DNA from: Nilaparvata lugens
Lineage: Eukaryota > Arthropoda > Insecta > Hemiptera > Delphacidae
DNA length: 64,000 nucleotides
NCBI RefSeq assembly: GCF_014356525.2
Contig: NC_052511.1
Location: 30,325,981 to 30,389,980, forward strand
Direction: 5' to 3'
Below, in pieces: positions 25,543-35,200 of this stretch (position 1 is the first letter of the stretch; every line of letters starts with the position of its first letter). Below the pieces are notes generated by a model, which made no database searches, was not told the DNA's origin, and saw nothing but the letters and a program-made list of their open reading frames with translations. Made by a program: the position numbers and the translations under genes.

Positions 25543-25568
25543 GTTCTCTTTTTGTTTCAGGTGAGTAA
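25543..25568 (+). promoter_or_regulatory. Recursive (ratchet) splice-site candidate
   Basis: A pyrimidine tract (TTCTCTTTTTGTTTCAG, 25544-25560) ends in CAG and is followed directly by GTGAGTAAAA. An ideal 3' splice site abuts an ideal 5' splice site with no exon between. This is the exact architecture of zero-nucleotide recursive splice sites that break up very long insect introns. It lies in a long gene-less stretch, as expected. A short downstream GTGAGT at 25614 would alternatively define a 53-nt exon (25561-25613) carrying ATGATG near its end. All three frames of that exon have stops, so it could only be 5' untranslated sequence. Confidence 0.4.
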
Positions 25569-27079
25569 AATCCATCGATAGAGACCGAACAATTGCTATA
25601 ATGATGGTGAATGGTGAGTGAATATTTTTTGGAGGGAATCGAATATGAAATGTTTTTCAATGTGAATCGTTATTATTTTTTTTAAATCCAACATATTATT
25701 CTTAGTCTAGACAACGAAAGATTATAGAGGGAAAAAGTTTGGAACAAGATTTTTGACACCGCAGCCCTTTTAAGGACAGGAAGGGGGTAAACATATCGAA
25801 AGTCCTCACCCCTAACCACTGTGCGATAATCACTTGAGAGATAAGGGTGGTTTAGAAGTTACGTTTTTTCACTTCTGGCTTACACGCATTGGAAACAATG
25901 CTTTTCACAGACATGACTAACTCAACAAAAATGAAACTAGATGAATTTCCTACAAGTTTTGTCTAGTAGAGTTTTGTGATATTTCCTTTAGCTTTCGAGA
26001 TATCTAGCCTACTTTTAATAGTGAGGAAAACTTTTTGAACTTTCAGGGCTTATTACTCGACAACAATGCATTGGAAAAATAAGTACTGAACGCTGGGTTG
26101 TAGGGGATTCAATTCTCTTCAATTCGATGTATTTTTTTACCATTCCAAGCTTCCCATCATTTGTTAAAGCAGCTTTAGTTTTAAGTGTGGATTTTTCAAT
26201 ACAACAAGTGTTAACTCGACGGTACCATACTTTTAGCAAGAGGGTTAGGGAGGAAGATTTCCAATATGTTCAGCTCCTAACTAGTCAAAAATTGTGTTCC
26301 AGATATTGTGTCCAAATTACATTGTCAAATGATCTGTTGTTGCTGTATTGAGAATTTTACTCTGTATATTCGTATTGATTATAACATTATAATTGACAAG
26401 AGTTTTTCTTCCTGGATGCTCAGACTCCAGAATTTCTCTCATGTACGTATATTTGAAACAGAATTGGGCAAAATTATATTCATATTTGAAAAATTTATAG
26501 GTCTAAGTGAAATAATAGGCTAATATCGCCAAAGATGATAACCTTAAAGATTAGATAATATCAGGCATCCTGGCCAAATTGTACAACAGCCGAATAGGAA
26601 TGGAAATAATTCTTGCTACTGTATAATATATATAAAATATTGAAAATTTGAGGTTAGGGATAAACATCTACTGATCGGCGACCTGATGATCGACCTAGTC
26701 GCACAACGTAGAATCTGACCAAACACCTTGGCAGAAACTTATTGTGGCGAAACAGTATTCAACTTGAGGAACTAAACGTCCCACGTGGCTAATTATTGTA
26801 ATATACGAAACAACTTATAATCTGTAAAAAAATACTTTGCATGTAAAAAGCATATTAAAAAACCCCAACAAAAATAATCAAATGTATTAAGGAAGTAGGA
26901 GGTTACTAGGCGCATGAATACTGTAATAATTTGCATGCACCAATCAAATAGTGGCAATTGATAGGCGGCAATAGTGAGCCATTCAAATATATTTGTATAT
27001 ATTTCTACAAATGATGAGAATTTATAAAATATTGTTGTACAGTTTATATTTTGGATTCGGCCCGAAGGCAAATAAATTA
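25569..27079. other. No gene seen; possible dispersed repeat
   Basis: The stretch 25730-26110 has a mixed composition with phrases such as CTTCTGGCTTACACGCATTGG that look like part of a dispersed repeat, but no ends could be defined. Frames at 26015-26523 and 26793-27071 show no domain. Confidence 0.35.
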
Positions 27080-27640
27080 TTAAAGATGTAACATGAGTAA
27101 TAGTTTAATAGTTTGGTACAGTCTATTTGAGCCATGAATGGCGGAGGAACAGAGTATCTAAATTTCATGTAAATTTAGAAATCGGAAATGGAAATTGTGA
27201 ATGAGAGAAGAGAGAACTCCCCACTTGCCTGCCAACCAGCACCATGAGAGGTCACCAAAAATTATAGAGCGCAATACCTTACTGTACCTTTTCAATGATT
27301 TAAAGTTAAATTGAATTACTAAATTTTCTCATAAGACTTTGTGATGCTAATGTAAAGCAAAAGTCATTTTAAATAATTTTTTAACTCCTTGGAAGAGACG
27401 ACTCCGGCTACAATAATCCAGGACCACCAGGAGTTTGGATCGACACCAGGAGCTCATAGAAAATTCCGGCACGTGAGTGAAAAATATTGAAATAGTGATA
27501 GGGCGCCCTCAGTGCTTCGAAATTAAATAAGAATCAAAGCTAGCTCGTTGAAAGGGTTTTTTATAAATTAAGAATTTGGTAAAAATACTTGCGCAAGTAA
27601 AGATAGTATAGAAGGTATTCTTTTTAGATAGTAACGAATC
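27080..27640 (+). mobile_element. Errantivirus-like LTR plus leader fragment
   Basis: This plus-strand block aligns in order with the minus-strand block 34640-35060. Shared phrases are CCCACTTGCxTGCC (27217), TTGGAxxAGACGAC (27399), the GGCACGTGAGT/GGCGCACGTGAGT pair (27470), GCCCTCAGTG (27505), AGCTCGTxGAAxGG (27542) and TTGCGCAAGTA (27589). The arrangement suggests LTR R/U5, then the start of the internal region, of one Ty3/gypsy-type family. No gag or pol frame follows, because a palindromic MITE and AT-rich DNA come next. The left boundary near 27080 is a guess from a GATGTAACATGAG resembling an LTR start. A primer-binding site could not be assigned to a tRNA. Confidence 0.55.
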
Positions 27641-27788
27641 AGTACATATATCAAATGATCCATCAATCAAAGAAGACTAAGATCTAGGCTGTTAATACAT
27701 TATTCATATGATAATTAATTTCTACAACATAATTTGCGATAATTTTATGTAGCTCTGATTCACTAGATGAATTGATCTATCTATTCCG

Positions 27789-28002
27789 TCAGGTGCCGAA
27801 TCTCGCCACTACCTCCGTAAACAAAGCCGTAGTACATTCGTGTGACGTCAGCACAGGTAGGGCTTCTACACCAATCAAAACACTAGCTGATATAGATCAG
27901 CTGAAATCAACGAATTTTTATTGGTGTAGGAGCCCTACCTGTGCTGACGTCACACGAATGCACTACGGCTTTGTTCACAGAGGTAGTGATCTCGCACCCT
28001 GA
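27789..28002. mobile_element. 214-bp palindromic MITE with about 80-bp arms
   Basis: Left arm 27789-27877 and right arm about 27918-28002 are inverted copies. The core runs ACAAAGCCGTAGT, then CATTCGTGTGACGTCAGCAC, then AGGTAGGGC, then CTACACCAAT, with about 90 percent identity by eye. The outermost bases are TCAGGTGC on the left and TCAGGGTGC on the opposite strand of the right end. A smaller palindrome (TAGCTGATATAGATCAGCT) lies at the centre. There is no coding capacity. The 76-codon frame across it is an artefact. A transcript would give a long hairpin that could feed the siRNA pathway. TGACGTCA sites in both arms match the CRE/ATF consensus. No convincing target duplication was found. 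Confidence 0.85.
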
Positions 28003-29305
28003 GATAAAAAATATATTTATTACAAAGAAATCTATAAGAAACTATAGAGTTTAATATAATATATATATTTGGATTACTAGTTTGTCAATTTATCATGCTG
28101 ACTTAAGAAATTTAGATTCTAAATAGAATCGTCCAAGTTGACAAGTATCAGCAAGTTGATATCGAAGCTATATGCAAATAAATGCATATGATCATAAAAA
28201 TGAAAGCACATGGTAGCGTTTCATGCTATAGAATTTGAAGAATAATATTAATATGTGATATTTTATTGATTTCGTTTCTTGTTATATTATATATTTCTAC
28301 CGCTCTTTATATTTTTGCTCTGATTTATTTTTTGAGATATTTGTTAATATATGTATCAAATTTTCATGGTGTACGATTTATTTTTATTCCTCAATACTGT
28401 AGATTACACTTTAGTAATTTATTCTACTACTCAACTTCCTTCTCCTGATTCTTCTCTTCTTCCTCCTCCTCCTACTCCTCCACCATCACATCGTTACCAT
28501 ACTCCTCCACCAGCACCACCCCCTCTTCCTGCTTCATCATCATTCCTGTGGTACTCCTCTCACACCACTTCTACCAAACTTCAAGCACTGTACCTCTTCC
28601 ATATTACCTCTGTATCACACAACTTACCCTGTACCTCTGCATCACACAATTTTTCTCTTGTATCCTGTCCCTCTGATTCTCCTATTCTACCCCATCCTTG
28701 CTCATCGTTTATGATAAAAACTGTGTAGAATTATAACAGCAAAACTGCTAGCTTGCGCTCCACAATGACGGCAGTTGGCAGCTAGATTCGAAATTATGAA
28801 TTCTGTAATATTCAAGTATCTTTTCTCTTTTCTCCATTCACTTTCCTCTTCCTCTTTCACATTTACCATCTATATCCTTCGCCAGATGGTTGGAAAATGT
28901 TGGAGTCTATTTATTCTTTGCATAAGTCTTCCAAGTAGTAGAATGTGAGGGGGGAAGCAGGAGAATCTCACCCTCCAGTTCTTGTGAAGAGTTTCCAAGT
29001 GTGGATATAGTTAGAGACACTTTCTTTTTGTAGCTTAGGCTATTTTTCAAGAAGTGAGTGAAATAAACTATTTGAGAAGCAATGCTGAGGAAGTTTGTAG
29101 CAAACAGAGAAGGTTATGGGAAGTGCCATATTTTTGAAAATGATGTACTGAATTTCAGGTGTTGTAAATAATATTGTAATAATATTTGTAAAGCCGTATT
29201 TGACCTACATGTGCCCAGCTGGCAGTAGTCGGTAGAGCAAATGAGATTTGAATATTTTTTATATTTATTGCGACTGCTGAAATAAAAATACCTTATGGTT
29301 CTCAC
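28003..29305. other. No gene seen; pyrimidine-rich tract
   Basis: AT-rich, with a C/T-rich stretch at about 28430-28700 (TCCTCCTCCTCCTACTCCTCC). It produces a 125-codon Pro/Ser/His-rich frame that I regard as low-complexity. Confidence 0.5.
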
Positions 29306-29497
29306 CAGCTCTTCAAGGAGCTTATATAAAATTCTGCAGTCAATTGCTTCAAACTGGTGCTGCTTTACCAATCGGCGATTCTTACTGCCACTCCGATTGA
29401 CTCCACAATTATAGATGCTGGAGAGGTAGATGAATATAAGGATTCCAAATATTGCACAAGACAATATGGTACCGACGTCAATCCAACTCGCTACCAT
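29306..29497 (-). CDS. Possible coding exon with one membrane segment
   Basis: On the minus strand CCCCTTTGTCAG ends at 29498, a plausible splice acceptor, and is followed by 64 codons starting ATG GTA GCG. The frame ends at GAAGAGCTG|GTGAGAACC (29306/29305), a plausible phase-0 donor. The peptide has a strong hydrophobic segment at residues 11-27 (ILSCAIFGILIFIYLSS). A basic, Cys-containing stretch follows (SGSKNRRLVKQHQFEAIDCR) and then a helical end (ILYKLLEEL). Codons are less AT-biased than the surroundings. The open frame runs on past the donor to 29114. I do not recognise a family. It may be an internal or first exon of a membrane protein, or a chance frame. Confidence 0.3.
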
Positions 29498-30239
29498 CTG
29501 ACAAAGGGGTCAGCAATGTGAGATAATACCGAGTGTGATCAACGATGGTATTTTAGTTAGAATTCCCTATACTTTCTATGACTTGTAGTACTGCTTCGGC
29601 TTAATTCTATTACCCTGTGTTTCAGTCGATTCGATTTCAGTGAGTAAGTTGAGCCATTTAAATAGATCTTGAGAACTTAATATTTCTTAAGATTCAATGA
29701 TCAATATTGTATATCGCTGATTTGTCCAACTCATTCGGTGAAGAATATAGTTGGTTGATAATTTGATCAATTTGTCAATAACAATAAAAATACTAGTATA
29801 AGATTGGTCATGCATGAGGACAGGATTAAAAATGAAAGGTACACCATTCAACTAATGAAACGTATGATTACAAATGAAATTAATGAGCAAGAATAGAATA
29901 TGGAACAATAAATATAAAAAAAAATGGGAAAATATGCAAGGAAAATATCACAGATGGCTGAATTAAAACTCCTATTATGCTTACTAGCATCGATTAATAA
30001 TTTTTCTATCAGCATATATATTATAGATTTATATAGCTCAATCGTTTGACTTGCTTTCGCTGGTTGAATGAGAATTTATAATTCCGTATTCCAACAATAT
30101 CAAAAAATTTCACTTTTTGTGTAGTTGAGAAGTTGATATTGTGGTGTAATGGTATTGATTAATTGTTGGTTGAACTAATTTGATTTATGATGTAATTTAA
30201 AATTTGTAACAAAATAATTAATATTGATTGTATTCAACA
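29498..30239. other. No gene seen
   Basis: Very AT-rich between the possible exon and the errantivirus 3' end. No frame, repeat or RNA gene is supported. Confidence 0.5.
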
Positions 30240-30795
30240 AGAATTACAGGTCCCCTAACTCTCTAGGAGTTGGATACAGAAATTAATAAAAGATAATGAT
30301 GTTATATTATAATTGATAAATAAGATGTACTGATCAAATAAATGAGGGGTTAAATATCGCTTGGCTAACGAGAGGTTAAATTTGGATCTTACTCTTTATC
30401 TCATGAGAAAGGTTTTAATTGTAAAATAATTAAATGTAGAATGAATAATATAATATTTATTGATAATTTAAAAAGAATTATTTTCAAAAGATAAAATATG
30501 ATTTCAAATAATATTGACAAGATATACCCTCAGATAAAAATAATATAATTAATTTGGCACTCACTCTACCCAAATGGGAGACCCTCTCAGTAGGGAGAAG
30601 TCGGGCTGGTTGATCTGCTGTAGATGTTTCCAGGTCCCGTCCTTACCACCGACTGCTAGAGCCTCTCATTTTTTCCATAATTTTACTTGTCATGAATTTT
30701 CACCGTCGTCAGCAATTTATCTATTCATTGTGAAGATTCATGGCAAATAATAAAAATTATGTAGTTCTATTACATCCCCGGGTCCCCCTAAACTT
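30240..30795 (-). mobile_element. Probable 3' LTR of the env-bearing errantivirus
   Basis: Reading the minus strand from 30795, a purine run (TTTAGGGGGACCCGGGGATG) could be the polypurine tract and LTR start. The following sequence shares phrases with the LTR-like block at 27080: GCCATGAAT, TTCATG, and AATGAGAG before a GC-richer R-like segment at 30560-30665. The stretch fades near 30240, where AGTTAGGGGACCTGTAAT resembles another errantiviral LTR start. Matches to the 5' block at 34790-35200 are poor, so the two LTRs are either old or from different family members. Boundaries are approximate. Confidence 0.35.
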
Positions 30796-31449
30796 CGGCC
30801 CGAAGTTATCGAAAAAACGGCATCTCTCTAAGTTAATTTTTACACATTTCAATAATATTTCAAAAATTAAAGTCAAAATTACCGCAAGCTAAAATTATTA
30901 TTATTATTATTCACAATATTATTCTAATTGGATATTTATATGTAACATAACTTTCAATGAATACCTTAAATCTATGTGAGTGCCAATTCATAAGCTAAAT
31001 GCAAGTGATATAATTACATTATAGTGAACTAATTCATAAAAAATCAAACTTAGCCTAACACATCAATCAACTTCAAATCAACAATTCAATACATTCATAT
31101 CTGAATAAGAATTGAATGGAAAAAATTTCAATTATATTGATGAATAAAATTAAACCTACAAAATCTACGAAAGTAATAAAATTGAATCATAATGCAAAAA
31201 TTAAACATCAAGTCCGAATAGTATTCGAGTAAGCAAAATAATATTGTGGAACCCTTGAAAATAAGAATAATAATAATAATTGAAATAGTTTATCTTCTAA
31301 TCTGGGAAAATATTTGAATCGATAACATAAAAGAGTAAATGGATACAATAATAGTGAATAAGTAATTATTATTTGCATAGTTTCCTATATCCTAACCCAT
31401 TATTTTAATGATTTCATTACATACTACTTTACTAAAACACAATATATTC
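30796..31449. other. Gene-less spacer between env stop and 3' LTR
   Basis: Very AT-rich 650 bp downstream of the env stop codon at 31450. No frame is seen. It may be the decayed env 3' untranslated part of the provirus or later insertion. Confidence 0.45.
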
Positions 31450-33270
31450 TTAAAGCTCCTGTGGGTAGTCCACAATTGGAGTACGTTTCGGGACTCTCAG
31501 TTGATTTGCTTTCTTCTTAATATAATTTTGAAGACGTAAATACAAGAATATAACAGTTATCAGTGTTTGCCAGACAATAATAATATAAATGATCAGTTTA
31601 TTGTTCACCCCTAACAAATCAAAGTTATTTGGCATTTCAACATGATGGAAAATGTCTTCTGAGAATGAGTTGTGCTCTTCAAATTTTGAAAAATTCAAGT
31701 GCCAATTTTCATTTAAGATTTCTGAAAGGTTTAAGTACTGAGGCAGAGTCTCATGTTTAAAAATTGGGATGCTTAATTTAGATAAATTTGTCCACATGTG
31801 AGGAATTAAGTTATCAATAGCTGGAGAAGGATGGGAACGGGAGTCGCAAGGATAAAGAGTGCTTATCAGTACGTCGCCGTTGTCGTCTTGAAGTTCGCAG
31901 TTGCAAGGGATGTGGAGTGATAGGGTTCCTGGACTGTTGCTTGGGACCTCAGTTGTTGAGTTTTTACAGCGAATTGTCGTCTTTTTGCCGGTGTTGTGGA
32001 ATAGGAAGGTGTCTTCTCGTAGGCGAGTGATTAGGGTTTGATTGTCAGTTGCTTTACAATCAAATTTGCAGACTTCTCGTAGCTCCGATACGTCTGCTTC
32101 TGATGTTAGAAGTTGGAGACAAGTGGCTTGGGTGGCGGAGTTCGACATCTTTTTCCTCGGAATCAAGCAGAGGCCTTTCTGCTTGAACTGGCAATCGTCT
32201 TCTTCGTCATCTGACAGGATTTGCAGTTTATTTTCTTCTCTAAGTATCAGGTGATGTTGGGAGGTCAAACGGCAGGTATGACCATTCCAATGAAGCGGGA
32301 TAGATTGCAGGTGGAATAATGAAATAGTTGAATTTTTCTTCTTTATTGGTATTTTGAGGGTAACCAATAGTTCGTTGTCGGATTTTCTGCAGGATGTTAG
32401 TTTCAAGTTTCGAATTTTATCGTTGTCTTTTGTTGATATGGTGAAGTTTCTCTTGTTTATTTTCTTTTCGAGTTCTTGAAGTCGATTGTTTAGGTCTTCT
32501 TTTGAAATGACGTGATGAGAAAGTTGTTGATTGTAGCATCTCATGTCGATTTCATTGTAGTTGTTAGATAGAGTCATCATATACATGAAAATAGTAGTCC
32601 TCAGTTGTGTTTTCAGTACATCGGTTGTAGTATTCCCTTTCTGAAACTTATTCTGTTGGGTGAATGATTCTTGCCAAAGAATAAGGTCATGCTTCATGTT
32701 GTTCAATACTATCTTCACGTTCTCTGCCATGCCGTTCATCTTGCGTGTGTTGTCTATCAATTCGACATGTTCAGCGTAAACGAAGTCTTGAAGATTACTG
32801 AGATGAGAAGTGATGTCGGTTTCGGTTTTCACGTATGCGCCCAATTCTTCGTCGGTAGCTACTCCGCAACACCAGTTTAGGACCGCCCCGATCGTATCGA
32901 TAGAGCGTTCGCGGCGTGGTAGTCGATTTTCGCTCTCAGCTGGAGTGTTGTCGTCATCGCTGCCAATGTAAATGCCGTCTTGTAGTTGTAGAAGTTGCAG
33001 CTCCGTTCGATGAATCTGATCAAATACTGCACACTCCGATGAGGAAGGGAAAGGACATGAGTCAATTTTTAAAGGAGTACTCAGAAGGTTCCTCATAACA
33101 AATAAAGGATTTGACCTAGGAATACTGAATGTTATTGGAACTGTTGACTCGTAAAATACTACATTGTGAATTTCTTTAAATAGAGCTCCGTGAAAAAGAG
33201 AAGTTTCTTGAGACAATACCGTACAACATATTTCTACAAATGCTAAGGAACAAAGTGTTATGGTATTCAT
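31450..33270 (-). CDS. env: Intact errantivirus Env-like class I fusion glycoprotein
   Basis: 606 codons, ATG at 33270 and TAA at 31450, without interruption. Residues 1-20 form a signal peptide. A furin-type site, RRER, is at 119-122, followed by a fusion-peptide-like hydrophobic Gly-rich segment at 123-136 (IGAVLNW, CCGVATDEEL). The arrangement resembles insect errantivirus Env and baculovirus F proteins. A heptad-like helical region runs over about 145-205 and another over 255-275. The ectodomain is rich in cysteine and has eight N-glycosylation sequons (Asn213, 275, 313, 410, 437, 495, 514, 526). One membrane anchor lies at about 559-579 and a basic 27-residue tail follows. Such proteins mount on virions and fuse membranes after proteolytic priming. 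Length is normal or slightly long for the family. It is the only full-length frame in an otherwise broken provirus, so host co-option is possible. Expression and function are not shown by sequence. Confidence 0.85.
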   Translation of the reverse strand: MNTITLCSLAFVEICCTVLSQETSLFHGALFKEIHNVVFYESTVPITFSIPRSNPLFVMRNLLSTPLKIDSCPFPSSSECAVFDQIHRTELQLLQLQDGIYIGSDDDNTPAESENRLPRRERSIDTIGAVLNWCCGVATDEELGAYVKTETDITSHLSNLQDFVYAEHVELIDNTRKMNGMAENVKIVLNNMKHDLILWQESFTQQNKFQKGNTTTDVLKTQLRTTIFMYMMTLSNNYNEIDMRCYNQQLSHHVISKEDLNNRLQELEKKINKRNFTISTKDNDKIRNLKLTSCRKSDNELLVTLKIPIKKKNSTISLFHLQSIPLHWNGHTCRLTSQHHLILREENKLQILSDDEEDDCQFKQKGLCLIPRKKMSNSATQATCLQLLTSEADVSELREVCKFDCKATDNQTLITRLREDTFLFHNTGKKTTIRCKNSTTEVPSNSPGTLSLHIPCNCELQDDNGDVLISTLYPCDSRSHPSPAIDNLIPHMWTNLSKLSIPIFKHETLPQYLNLSEILNENWHLNFSKFEEHNSFSEDIFHHVEMPNNFDLLGVNNKLIIYIIIVWQTLITVIFLYLRLQNYIKKKANQLRVPKRTPIVDYPQEL

Positions 33271-33959
33271 TTTAAAAATATTATATCAGTTAGTACTCTA
33301 TATTAATCTATCAATGAACAGTTCGTATAAGATATCAATTTTATAAACAATAATTACTAGTAAAATCCCCAAAAACCCTACAAATAGATTATGTAATGGT
33401 CAAATTAATAGCTATTTCTTATATTCCAATCGTAATCACCTACTGGAATTGATTATTTCATTAACATCAATGCAGATAATATTGTTATTAAAATATACGT
33501 TTTCACATAAATAATCTTATAAATAAATAAATTATTATATCAAGAATCATCCGTTTCTGAAAAAGAGAAACATTTTATTACATACGAGTCAAGAAAATAA
33601 TATTCAAGCATAAATCGTATTTGATGATTTTCAAATAGCATTCATTCATAAACAAAAACGTGAGAACAATTCACTTCTTTTAATAATGAATCATCGTTAG
33701 AATGTCTAGTAAAATTGTCTATCAGAGCTCAATTATATTTCATTGTTTCATCGAAGTAGAAATCCAATTAATTAATTGATTGATTGAAAACTGCATACTA
33801 TTGTGATTTGAGAATCATCTCGATATCTAGTCGTGAGAAAATGGATTTGATCGCTTCACAAGTCAATACTGATCTCGCAAACAAAATTCTCTAAAAATTC
33901 AGTTGTAAGCATGATATTGTTTTTCAATGATTTGGAAAATAAATAATTACAAGAATGTT
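33271..33959 (-). other. Decayed or deleted pol region upstream of env
   Basis: Nearly 690 bp of very AT-rich DNA lie where reverse transcriptase, RNase H and integrase (over 2.5 kb) would stand in an errantivirus. No RT (YxDD), RNase H or integrase zinc-finger/DDE block is visible in any frame. Most of pol has therefore been deleted, and env can no longer be expressed by the element's usual genomic or spliced transcript without an outside or LTR promoter. Confidence 0.6.
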
Positions 33960-34346
33960 TCATCTCGATTTCTTCTCATCAATTTCGTTTGTTGAAAATA
34001 GGTGTTTGTATTTATTGATGAGTCTTTTCGCTTTGGAATTTTGCTCTGGTGTAAGATCTTTATTAATATCTATTTCACAACCCCCTCCATCGAATAGAAC
34101 AGAGTCTACTAATGAAACAGATTCGTCGTAATTACAAACTTCTCCTTCAATTTCACCAATAATAGTTTCATGCAACAATCTTATATCTTGCCTTCCTAGA
34201 TTCAAAATTCTAATTTCACTCATGTTTGTTTCAAAATCATCCTCATTCCAAAGCACATGCAATTTTTTATTATGTAATAACGATTCATTTGGAGTAAAAT
34301 GGGATACTTTGAGCAATTTTTGTGTTAGATTGACTTTGACATTCAC
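33960..34346 (-). pseudogene. pol: Ty3/gypsy Pol fragment (protease to RT linker)
   Basis: A 128-codon frame whose C-terminal third reads INKDLTPEQNSKAKRLINKY followed by KHLFSTNEI. This is the conserved stretch just before the reverse-transcriptase domain in Ty3/gypsy polyproteins (L-pattern, EQ, L-x-LI-x-Y-x-x-x-F). The preceding part (LGRQDIRLLHETIIGEIEGE) fits the poorly conserved linker after the protease. The frame stops just where RT should begin, so the catalytic portion is lost. The protease DTGA/DSGA motif is not seen upstream. It stands in the same orientation as the env frame and belongs to the same insertion. Confidence 0.65.
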
Positions 34347-34382
34347 GTCTTTTTGAGACCGGTCTTTCTAATTATCAATAAA

Positions 34383-34706
34383 TCAGTGTTTTTTTGACAA
34401 TTTCTTAGTCTTTTTCATCCAATCAAGAATTCTAATATTATTTCTCAGGGTATAAGTTCGGCCGTCAGTGGAATTTAGATAAAATAACTTATCTTTGGAA
34501 CCTTGAGCTTCTGGTAATTCATTTGAAAATAATACTGATATTCGAATGAGCATATGCAATAATTTAAATAGTGATATATACCTGAATATTTGATTCTCAT
34601 CAATGTTCTTCTTAGTAAGTTTTCCCTTATTTGTAACTACTTGCGCAAATAAGTTTAAATCAAGCTTGATTTTTGAATGAAACCTTCGACGAGCTGGCTT
34701 TATCAA
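34383..34706 (-). pseudogene. Unrecognised 107-codon frame in the provirus 5' part
   Basis: Basic protein frame beginning inside sequence that aligns with the leader at 27540-27600, so its first 40 codons are probably leader DNA rather than real protein. The last 50 residues (NELPEAQGSKDKLFYLNSTD, then GRTYTLRNNIRIL) look more protein-like and might be a Gag or early Pol remnant. I do not recognise a domain. No zinc knuckle (CCHC) is present. It is followed after 36 bp by the Pol fragment. Confidence 0.35.
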
Positions 34707-35200
34707 ATGTCTATAAATTCGTTACACTGAGGGCCCTCCAAAATATTTTACAACTCACGTGCGCCGATTTTTCACAAATTAAAAGATGTGGCTTGGATTT
34801 GCCGCGAGTCTCATATGCCTGATTCCTGGTGAGCTGCTGTCGTCTTCTCCAATGAAAATAATTACTTTAATAACTCATGTCATAGAGCGACTTCACCGAG
34901 TTATATTGGATATTAAATAGGAACATTCACAATATTTGAACTTTGGAAAATATAGAAATTAACTATCATAAGGGATTCAGTCTAATTCTCTAATATTGGT
35001 TGGTGTCCCGGTCGATCTCTGGCAAGCAAGTGGGATGGTGATCCTCCCTTATTCTTTCTTGACGATACTTCCTATTTATAAATTTACATTAAATTTGCGT
35101 AGTTTCTCTTATTGGTGGATTTCAACAAATCCCCAATGACGTAATTTGATACTGTCAAATAGTTCGTAATACAAAGGTATAGAAATAAGTTATAATATGA
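34707..35200 (-). mobile_element. Probable 5' LTR and leader of the env-bearing errantivirus
   Basis: The minus strand carries TTTATAAATAGG (a TATA box, near 35080) and then an R/U5-like segment with CCATCCCACTTGCTTGCC. An AT-rich U5 follows and then TTGGAGAAGACGACAGCAG at about 34847, where the internal region should begin. The same phrases in the same order occur on the plus strand at 27217-27410. The outer edge beyond 35160 could not be set, because no second copy of this exact LTR borders the env side. It supplies a possible promoter reading towards env. Confidence 0.5.

Noticed and set aside
25561..25613. 53-nt exon between the CAG at 25560 and a second GTGAGT at 25614
   Set aside because: Stops in all frames; the abutting acceptor and donor at 25560/25561 is a simpler reading. 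Kept only as an alternative.
28351..28728. 125-codon proline-rich frame
   Set aside because: Low-complexity translation of a CCT/TCC-rich stretch with an AT-rich, unrelated N-terminal part.
32042..33098. Several small frames on the strand opposite the Env frame and inside it
   Set aside because: Shadows of the 606-codon frame; none has a domain.
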